Shown here: positions 8,548 through 14,860 of the stretch, piece after piece
Numbering within the stretch: the first letter of the stretch is position 1
Layout of the letters: the number at the start of each line of letters is the position of its first letter
DNA from: Cymbomonas tetramitiformis
Taxonomy: Eukaryota > Chlorophyta > Pyramimonadophyceae > Pyramimonadales > Pyramimonadaceae
Assembly (NCBI GenBank): GCA_001247695.2
Contig: LGRX02012507.1
Coordinates: 1 to 14,860, forward strand
DNA: 14,860 nt
Direction of reading: 5' to 3'
Translations under genes and position numbers: made by a program
The notes under the pieces: model-generated
The model's input: the letters and a program-made list of their open reading frames with translations, nothing else
What the model was told of the DNA's origin: nothing
The model's database searches: none

Positions 8548-8838
8548 TGATCGCCGACTTTCCTTCCGTCATCAGTGATGACCGTCATTCAGGAGATCGG
8601 GATCGTCTGATCTCACTCCCCGGATCGAGGAAATGAAGGATCACGAAGTGGCTGTTCACCTCCAGCTTCGAAGTCCAAGTGTCGCAGAGTGTCGCTCTTA
8701 AGTCGGAAATTGGTGAAAATACTTCACTTTTCCTACCTGCTGACGATTGCTGCGTCTTTCTTCTTCGTTTCCTAACGCAATTTTTCTTCCCTGCCCGCCC
8801 ACCCTTAAAAATGGGTTCGCCAACTCAGGCTCCGATCT

Positions 8839-8979
8839 GACGCTGGAGTGCTGCCTTGCTGCTTCGCCTTACTTTCCGCTCTTTTTCTTGCCATTTCTAC
8901 CCAACGGGAGCGGATCGGACAAGGTGACTGGGCGGTCATCCGATTTACGGGGAATCCGCAGGATCAACAGTATCACTGT
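8839..8979. repeat. 141-bp direct repeat, copy 2
   Basis: Second copy, 432 bp downstream of the first and ending about 390 bp before the PRPF4 start codon. The right arm of the inverted repeat at its end is lost (ACTGTCGGC in place of ACTGTTGATC), marking the edge of the duplication. Confidence 0.92.
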
Positions 8980-9047
8980 CGGCGAATTAAATATTTCCAA
9001 TCGATTCGCAAATCGCAAAGAGCTCTACCGCTGGCTGTGTCCAACGC

Positions 9048-9080
9048 AAGGGGTATAAACTAGTTTATACAGTACCCCTT
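9048..9080. promoter_or_regulatory. 18-bp palindrome with TATAAA, candidate PRPF4 promoter element
   Basis: GTATAAACTAGTTTATAC (9053-9070) is a perfect palindrome, framed by AAGGGG on the left and CCCCTT on the right. TATAAA (9054-9059) stands about 310 bp before the PRPF4 ATG, so it could be a TATA box with a long leader or a leader intron. The symmetry also allows a protein-binding or cruciform site. Position is the only support for a promoter role. Confidence 0.35.
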
Positions 9081-9369
9081 GGCTGTGTCACCCAACTGCT
9101 CACCCTCTCTCCTGCGTCTCTGAGTCCGATCTGCTTCTTTTGCATTTTGCACCACCTCAGTCGGTACTTTAAACTGTGCAACTGTGAGCGTACCCTGTTG
9201 CATCTCATTCGCGTATTATTAGGCTTGACTTTGTGGGTCTGAACATCTCGCCAGTCCTAAAGATTCTTTTAATTCCCGGTCTGGTTCGGTATTTCCGGGT
9301 GCGTGCGCGAGATACACTGTAAACAGCTGCCCCTGAAACTGTCGAGAACCTTTTACTTCTGATTGGATC
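9081..9369 (+). other. putative 5' leader of PRPF4
   Basis: Pyrimidine-rich stretches (CACCCTCTCTCCTGCGTCTC near 9103) and no open frame. The sequence before the start codon, GGATC-ATG-G, has A at -3 and G at +4, a good eukaryotic initiation context. Transcription start cannot be placed from sequence alone. Confidence 0.4.
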
Positions 9370-9459
9370 ATGGAAGAGGGCGATGCCGCTATGCCTGAGC
9401 GACAAGCTCAAGGCAATATACAATCCCACGATGATTCAGAAAGAATGGAACTCACTGCG
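9370..9459 (+). CDS. PRPF4: PRPF4 exon 1
   Basis: Thirty codons from [12 protein letters not shown] to MELTA, ending in phase 0 at GCG|GTAAGG. The region is not conserved between lineages, so the call rests on the strong start context, the clean donor and the in-phase join to exon 2. An additional short exon inside the following 1029-nt intron cannot be excluded. Confidence 0.65.
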
Positions 9460-12400
9460 GTAAGGTTTTTTTTCCCTTGTTTTTCTAATAAGTGAGAGGT
9501 CCATTTACTGCTTCATATTTAGTTTCAACTCCAATGAAGCACTGAAGCACCTCCCACCACAGCCAAAACGCCTGGCAGCATTCACAGTATCCAGTAAATA
9601 TTACCAGACTTTCGATAGACTTCATCACCAAACCTGCGCGTGAAGTGCGGAGCTTCGTCTGTCCGCCCTCCTGTACATTCTAGTCTTCATCCTTCCGTTA
9701 ACCGAAGCTTCTGGCTCTGGGTTTTTCGTCAGCGTCGGCCAGTTCTTCTTCATTCTGTGAGGGTGTTCGTAAGAGCTTGAAGCCGCAATTTATTGTATTC
9801 ATTTGTTGAGTTCGATCTTTCTTGTCGATGACGCTTTCGTCTGAGCTCCGCGAATGCAACTCTAGAGCATAGCCATACTTCGAACAGCCAGAACATGCAA
9901 CGTGCAAAACATTCAAGTTTTGGTAGCCTTGAATCTGTTTGGGCGCGATTTTCATGTCTTTTAGCCAGTATGTATGTGCGTGTGTTAGCGTCGCGAATCG
10001 CGGAACCTATCAGCCTGGTCCCTACAGTCCGCTCCCTCTGGTTCCTTAAGTAACCTTATTTTCCTTCAGCTTGCATGTATTTTTTTAGTTTTTACCCCTA
10101 TCCTTTCGTGGCGTTTCAACGAGCAGATTTTACCAAGGTCCCCTTCCTGTGCTATGCCTATGTGCATACGACTTGCATAGGATCGAAGTCATGCCTCGTC
10201 CCTCGTTCAAACCTAATCCACGCTTCTTCTGTTTACCCTACAGTGTTCCACCGCTCAAACAGTGAATTTCTTGAAAGATCCTTTTCGGTCTTTCACAAGG
10301 AGAACGCATGTTCAGGAAGCGGTCCACCCGCGGTCATCGGACTACAGCAGCTTGGTTTCCTGGATCGCTTTCATCGCGAATGGGGAAAGAGCTTCTGCTG
10401 CATCTTGCAGCAGCCCCTCATTCCTTAAGAGAGGTGTCTGCCTTTATTGTGTTGCTGAAGCGTCGCCGCTCTCGCATGCGTTGAGCAGGAGAGTCAGGCG
10501 GCGAAGGATCGGCACGAGTCGTTGTTGAAGGACTTCGAGTCCAGAAGGCGCGCGCGCGCCTTAGCGGTCCCCACGGATGACAAGGAGGTGCGCCAGCGAC
10601 TGCGAGGTCTCGGGGAGCCCATGACGCTCTTTGGCGAGCGTGAGATGGAGCGCCGGGAGCGTCTACGCAAGCTGCTCGCGGCGCTTGACGCCGAGGACGG
10701 GTGAGCTGCTCCTCTCCCTTCCCGATGAGCCTCCGCTGCCGGCGGCAGCTGTCGGGCGTCAGGATATGCACTGGCCTCTTCGTCCGTATCGCTCTGCACC
10801 AGATCGTGTGCATACGTGCTGCGGTGGCGCGCTAACCCTCCACGCCAGCTTCGCGTTTGTGCCTTGTGCTCTCCAATCTTTGACGCTGCAGGCCTAGATC
10901 TCGGCTGCGTCACTGCAGCTTCGTGTTGGCGCCCCGAGCTCCCCACTCTTTAACGCCGCAAACCCGGTGTCGTGTCTTGGGAAAGGTGTAAGGGAACCTC
11001 GGGCGAGGTGAAGTGAGGAAGCGGGGCTGACGTGGCACAGGGGAGAGTTGCCGGTCCCGGAGGAGGCAGAGGTGCTGACAGAGCTGCCCGACGAGCAGGA
11101 GGTGTTCTACACGGAGGGCCCATCCGATCTGCTGCGCTGCCGGGGCGCCATCGCAGAGTTCTCGCTTGTTCGCGCAGCCCAGCGGGTGCTTTCTTAACCC
11201 TTAGTTTCCCAGGATGCCCCGCCGGTTCCGTGGAGCTGCCCAGCTTAAACTGGGCTATTCATTCCGAACAATCCATACCTCCCGAACGAGACGGCATATC
11301 ACTTGCGCGATTCAAGTCATCGACACACGATTAGTACCTTCGTTCAGGGTTCTTCTTCCGATCCCCTCACTTTCCAGATCTGCGCTGGTGGACGGCTCGG
11401 TTCTGGTTTGGCACCTTGGTCCTCGTCTTCCGTATCGGTCGCGACTCAGCAACTGATTCAGCGATCGGGTCAAGTGCTTCTTAGCATCCCCTCTCTCAGA
11501 GAACTGCCGGCGCCCTTTCTTTCTTCATCCACTGAGCGGTGCCTAGATCGTTTTTCCGACTGTATCTCAAAGGCTAGGCTTGAGGACGGAGATATCGATG
11601 TGAACACCCACTGGTGGGCTTGTGTGATCCCGGACAGCCTCTCGCTCGCGGGCTGCCCGTCGGCTCGAACTGGGAAAGCCCTGAGCCCTCGTTCTGCCTT
11701 TGGGGGCTGAGGTTGGCCGGCAGCTTCCCGGCTCTCACCAGGGCCGGAAGGTGGGCGTGCCAGGTGGCAACCCAAAAGCGCAAGCGGCAGGATCCCGACG
11801 AGGATGAGGTGCGAGCCCCTCTCCCAAGCCCTACACCAAGCCCTCGATCGCTTCTTCATCACAGTACAGGTCGAAGCTGGATCTGCGCTAGGGCCCTTCG
11901 CATGCGCTGGGCTTGCATGTGTCATGAACGTACCGGAATCAGACTCAGGGGGGAGGGAACTGTGAACAGGCAGCGGAAGCCAAGGGCGTACTGGAGAATT
12001 TGGAGAATCTCGCCATTGAAAGCAGTGAGTTTGCAGATGAGCGCCCTCTATCAGGCTGCGCCTTCTCGCCTGACGGGTAGGCGCCACTGGGCCGTCCCCC
12101 GCTTCAGGCTGCGCCTTCTCCCCTGACGGGTAGGCACAACTGGGGCGCCCCTGCCTCAGGCTGCGCCTTCTCCCCTGACAGGTAGGCACAACCGGGGAGC
12201 CCCCGCCTCAGGCTGCGCCTTCTCCCCTGACGGGTAGGCGCCACTGGGGCGCCCCCGCCTCAGGCTGCGCCTTCTCCCCTGACGGGTAGGCACAACTGGG
12301 GCGCCCCCGCCTCAGGCTGCGCCTTCTCCCCTGACAGGTAGGCGCCCCTGGGCCGTCCCCCGCCTCAGGCTGCGCCTTCTCCCCTGACGGGTAGGCGCCA

Positions 12401-14553
12401 CTGGGCCGTCCCCCGCCTCAGGCTGCGCCTTCTCCCCTGACGGGTAGGCACAACTAGGGCGCCCCCGCCTCAGCCTGCGCCTTCTCCCCTGACGGGTAGT
12501 CACAACTGGGCCGTCCCCCGCCTCAGGCTGCGCCTTCTCCCCTGACGGGTAAGCGCCACTGGGCCGTCCCCCGTCTCAGGCTGCGCCTTCTCCCCTGACG
12601 GGTAAGCGCCACTGGGGCGTCCCCCGCCTCAGGCTGCGCCTTCTCCCCTGACAGGTAGGCACAACTGGGGCGCCCCTGCCTCAGGCTGCGCCTTCTCCCC
12701 TGCCGGGTAGGCGCCACTGGGGCGTCCCCCGCCTCAGGCTGCGCCTTCTCCCCTGACAGGTAGGCACAACTGGGGCGCCCCCGCCTCAGGGTTCAATAGA
12801 CAGTCAGCAGGGTGCTCCACTCATGAGTGGGACAATAGCTTTGGCAGCACGATCTCTCAAGTGCGGAGCCGTATGTATTTATTCATAAATATGCGAGAGT
12901 TTCAGGCAAGGAGGCGTTATTTCTGAACCTGCACTTTTCAGCAGGCCAGCTGCAGTTCTGTGTCATATTGTTTAACACATCCGCCCTCTTGGTGCGAGCC
13001 AGGCAGTCATCCGTGGTGCAGTCTTTCAGGTGTGACAGCCTAGAAAGCACTTCTAAGAGCTTGGACAGGGCTTCGAAAAAGGGCGGCTCGTACGCGCACC
13101 TGCGCATTCCATAGCTGGCGCACGGGCGGTTGACCGTTCATCTGTAAGATCATGCGCAATCAGATCATGAGCCTAGTTGCGATTGCGGCGATCGAGACCG
13201 TTCATCCGTAAGATCATGCGCAATCAGATCGCTAGGCCTCGATTGGGATTGCAACGTCGAGACCATTCATCCGTAAGATCCGCTACGCAATCAGATCCCA
13301 TGAGCCTCGTTGCGATTACAGCGATCGAGACCGTTCATCCGTAGATCATGCGCAATCCAGCTCATAAGCCTCGTTGGGATTGCAGCGATCGAGAACCGTT
13401 CATCCGTAGATCATCTTAATCAGATCATGGTCTCGTTGGGATTACAGCGATCGAGACCGTTTCATCCGTAAGATCATGCGCAATCAGATCGTAGGCCTCG
13501 TTGGGATTGCAGCAATCGAGACCGTTCATCCGTAAGATCATGCACCAATCAGATCATAAGCCTTGTTGGGATTGCAGCGATCGAGACCGTTTCATCCGTA
13601 AGATCATACTTAATCAGATCATGAGTCTCGTTGGGATTGCAGCGATCGAGACCGTTCATCCGTAGATCGCTACTGTAATCAGATCGTAGGCCTCGTTGGG
13701 ATTGCAACAATCCCGAGACCGTTCATCCGTAAGATCATGCGCAATCAGATCATAAGCCTTGTTGGGATTGCAGCGATCGAGACCGTTCATCCGTAAGATC
13801 ATGCTTAATCAGAGCATAGGCCTCGTTGGGATGGCAGTGATCAATTGTTTTGTCTGCCCGCTCCCCTCCCCCTCCGGTGGCACTTTCTCCCTGAGGGCGC
13901 CATGCGTGCCACCAAGATAGATGTCACACTGGGAGCATGTCATGCTCGCAGCCAAGCCATGGGTTTTGTCTGGGGGCGGAGTGACGGGCCGGGGGCGATG
14001 TGGAGCACAGGTCGCAGCTGGTGACATGCAGCTGGTCCGGGCTGTGCAAGGTGTGGGGCGTGGCGTCGAAGCAGAAGGACCTCACCATTCGCGCACATGA
14101 AGAGCGAGTCACGGGCGTGGCCTTTCACCCGGTGCACCCCGGCCCAGGCCTCGCCGCGCCCGGCTCACTCGGCGCTGGCATGACTGCGGGAGCGACCTCT
14201 TGTCTAACCGCCTCTTCGACCCACGTGGGCGTGGTAACAACGTATCCGAGCACACAGACCGCCACGTGGCAAATGCACCGTCGCGCGCTCACAGACCTTC
14301 GCATCGCACATGCGGTGTCCCACGCTCATCCCTTCCGCGTCACTGGCTCATCACTTGGCTTGCTCTGTGCCCTCCCGTCCTCTCGGTTTCGCTCCCTGCT
14401 TCAGCTTTTATCCACCCCCGCCCGGTCACCTCACCCCCCGCCCTCTGCGCCCCTTTCTCCATGTCCAATGTGCAGAGTGCGGGAAGTCCCCAGTCCACGG
14501 TACACTTTGCTACCGCGTCCGCGGACCGAACTGCACGCACGTGGTCCAGAGAG
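9370..14553 (+). CDS. PRPF4: U4/U6 small nuclear ribonucleoprotein PRP4 (5' part, seven exons, runs off window)
   Basis: A spliceosome protein of the U4/U6.U5 tri-snRNP, acting in the nucleus with PRP3 and cyclophilin H on U4/U6 snRNA. Exons joined here: 9370-9459, 10489-10700, 11041-11185, 11764-11808, 11970-12076, 14011-14131 and 14476-14553, all with GT-AG introns and agreeing phases, giving about 266 residues. The N-terminal PRP4 motif (PF08799 family) is clear: [18 protein letters not shown] then [15 protein letters not shown]. Next come [14 protein letters not shown], and [13 protein letters not shown] leading into the WD40 propeller: [12 protein letters not shown] is the end of blade 1 and [14 protein letters not shown] the end of blade 2. 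The remaining five blades should lie beyond the window. The wording follows human PRPF4 and even more closely plant PRP4. Introns total over 4 kb, and intron 5 holds two minisatellites. No frame break is seen. The start ATG is inferred from context and phase; the N-terminus is shorter than in human. Confidence 0.93.
10489..10700 (+). CDS. PRPF4: PRPF4 exon 2, PRP4 motif
   Basis: Starts after TTGAGCAG and encodes [20 protein letters not shown] followed by [13 protein letters not shown] and the PRP4 motif. The donor is GACGG|GTGAGC, leaving phase 2; reading on gives an immediate TGA. Human PRPF4 shows the same order: ERRKRAR, STDDSEV, LRALGEPITLFGE, AERRERLR. Confidence 0.95.
11041..11185 (+). 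CDS. PRPF4: PRPF4 exon 3
   Basis: Starts after GTGGCACAG with one base that completes the split glycine codon. It encodes an acidic linker ([18 protein letters not shown]) and then [20 protein letters not shown], matching the human [20 protein letters not shown] segment. The donor CGG|GTGCTT is weak, but it is the only GT that keeps the frame before the TAA at 11195. Confidence 0.85.
11764..11808 (+). CDS. PRPF4: PRPF4 exon 4 (45-nt microexon-like)
   Basis: Fifteen codons, [15 protein letters not shown], between GTGCCAG and GAG|GTGCGA, phase 0 on both sides. The basic-then-DPDED pattern matches the plant PRP4 segment that directly precedes the propeller. Its brevity makes it easy for gene finders to miss. 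Confidence 0.8.
11970..12076 (+). CDS. PRPF4: PRPF4 exon 5
   Basis: Starts after GTGAACAG with [20 protein letters not shown] and ends with [13 protein letters not shown] at GACGG|GTAGGC, phase 2. This is the first strand of the propeller. Its last 26 bases (from 12051) are the founder of the tandem array that follows. Confidence 0.92.
12051..12785 (+). repeat. 14-unit minisatellite made of the exon 5 end plus its splice donor
   Basis: Units start at 12051, 12104, 12156, 12208, 12260, 12312, 12365, 12418, 12470, 12523, 12576, 12629, 12681 and 12734; lengths are 52 or 53 bp, and a partial TCAGG follows at 12786. Each has the exon piece TCAGGCTGCGCCTTCTC...CTGACGG, a donor, and about 25 intron bases (CACAACTGGGGCGCCCCCGCC or a CGCCACTGGGCCGTCC variant). 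All 14 keep GT: eight have GG|GTAGGC, four AG|GTAGGC (12156, 12312, 12629, 12734), two GG|GTAAGC... except 12470, which reads GG|GTAGTC (so seven GG|GTAGGC). The first unit differs by a G in CTTCTCG where the others have CTTCTCC. The minus-strand peptide repeat this creates is not a gene. Confidence 0.95.
12786..13131. other. unique part of PRPF4 intron 5 between the two arrays
   Basis: About 345 bp of non-repeated DNA separates the arrays. A minus-strand ORF with an ATG (13107 down to 12883, 74 codons, [20 protein letters not shown] at its start) fills most of it. It has balanced composition and a possible amphipathic helix, but I recognise no family. It is more likely chance than a nested gene. 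Confidence 0.4.
13132..13843. repeat. 11-unit minisatellite of about 65 bp in PRPF4 intron 5
   Basis: Units start with GACCGTTCATCCG at 13132, 13196, 13261, 13329, 13393, 13455, 13520, 13585, 13650, 13717 and 13781 (spacing 62-68 bp). Common parts are CCGTAAGATCATGCGCAATC, AGATCATAAGCCTCGTTGGG and ATTGCAGCGATCGA. GATC occurs three or four times per unit. Single-base and short indels are frequent, so the array is older or turns over differently from the 52-bp array upstream. Confidence 0.95.
14011..14131 (+). CDS. PRPF4: PRPF4 exon 6, WD40 blade 1 to blade 2
   Basis: Starts after GGAGCACAG with one base completing the glycine split at the exon 5 donor, then [20 protein letters not shown] and on to [10 protein letters not shown]. 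Human PRPF4 reads MLATACWSGLCKLWSV at the same place. It ends in phase 0 at CCG|GTGCAC. Confidence 0.93.
14476..14553 (+). CDS. PRPF4: PRPF4 exon 7, WD40 blade 2
   Basis: Starts after CAATGTGCAG with [20 protein letters not shown] and RTWSRE. Joined to exon 6 it reads FHP-SAGSP...FATASAD, matching human [22 protein letters not shown]. The donor GAG|GTGCTG is inferred from the loss of similarity after TWSRE; the true end may differ by a few codons. Confidence 0.85.
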
Positions 14554-14860
14554 GTGCTGTACCATGACACACCCCTCACCATTACTTCTCACCTTAAAGC
14601 TACGATGCACTGGCTACTCACCCCTCATCCTGCCGTTAACGCATCGCCTGCCCAGCGCGTGCAGCGAGGAGAGGGCTCTAGGGTGCAGACCGCTGAGCGA
14701 TGACGCACGCGATGGCTGGACGATGCCGCATGGAGCACCCGCCCATCGGGCAGTGCCAGAGAGGTGAGGAGTGCACATCAACGGGGACAGCGCAGCCAGG
14801 TCCTGTGATCTGGGCGGCGTCACTGACGCAAAGCGACGCGGCCCCGACACAAACACCACT
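14554..14860 (+). other. PRPF4: PRPF4 intron 7 (incomplete)
   Basis: No segment here translates to the next expected PRP4 elements (a GH...RVARV...HPSG-type blade start), so the remaining exons most likely lie to the right of the window. Confidence 0.6.

Noticed and set aside
11186..11212. Possible 27-nt intron after exon 3, ending TTTCCCAG
   Set aside because: Sequence after it does not match PRP4 in any frame, while joining to 11764 gives the expected basic-DPDED segment.
11813..11870. A frame in PRPF4 intron 4 reading [13 protein letters not shown] that resembles the helix before the propeller
   Set aside because: It cannot be joined in phase to exon 4, whereas exon 5 ([15 protein letters not shown]) fills the same position with correct splice sites and phase.
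11470..12717. Minus-strand frames with a repeated [20 protein letters not shown] peptide
   Set aside because: They are the reverse of the exon-derived minisatellite and of PRPF4 introns and exons.
12051..13843. CRISPR array
   Set aside because: The repeats are contiguous without unique spacers and lie in an intron of a eukaryotic gene.

Overview
The window is nuclear DNA from an intron-rich, GC-moderate eukaryote. The one recognisable host gene, a U4/U6 snRNP PRP4 (PRPF4) homologue, carries wording typical of the green lineage ([34 protein letters not shown]). Its splice donors are mostly GTG-type (GTGAGC, GTGCGA, GTGCAC) with C-AG acceptors, which also fits a green alga. That placement is an inference; no organelle, bacterial or viral backbone is visible.

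Layout. (1) 1-1300: two adjoining tandem-repeat fields, a 92-bp unit built around CCACTGTCACG motifs and then an 18-bp minisatellite organised in 214-bp higher-order units. (2) 1301-1773: unassigned DNA. (3) 1774-5063: a complete, young, non-autonomous LTR retrotransposon on the minus strand. It has 196-bp LTRs that differ at one base, a CCTAT target-site duplication, a primer site matching the anticodon loop of initiator tRNA-Met immediately inside the 5' LTR, and a single Gag-like ORF of 759 codons. There is no reverse transcriptase or integrase. (4) 5064-9369: about 4.3 kb without a convincing gene. It holds an old, degraded tandem repeat of about 175 bp, an extraordinary cluster of 16 GAATTC sites in 2.5 kb, a 141-bp direct duplication, and an 18-bp palindrome containing TATAAA about 0.3 kb before the next gene. 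(5) 9370-14860: the 5' part of PRPF4 on the plus strand. Seven exons can be joined with matching phases; the gene runs off the right end.

The most remarkable structure is inside PRPF4. The last 26 bases of exon 5, its splice donor and about 25 bases of intron form the first unit of a tandem array of 14 units (52-53 bp each). Every unit keeps the GT of the donor, giving 13 extra donor copies at the head of a 1.9-kb intron. A second array (11 units of about 65 bp) lies in the same intron. Only the first donor gives a functional reading frame: the sequence GACGGGTAG places a stop codon across the donor, so any later donor would truncate the protein at the start of the WD40 domain.

The retroelement depends on a partner for pol functions, while PRPF4 is a housekeeping spliceosome gene; I see no functional link between them. 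The window is a mosaic of repeat turnover around one conserved gene.
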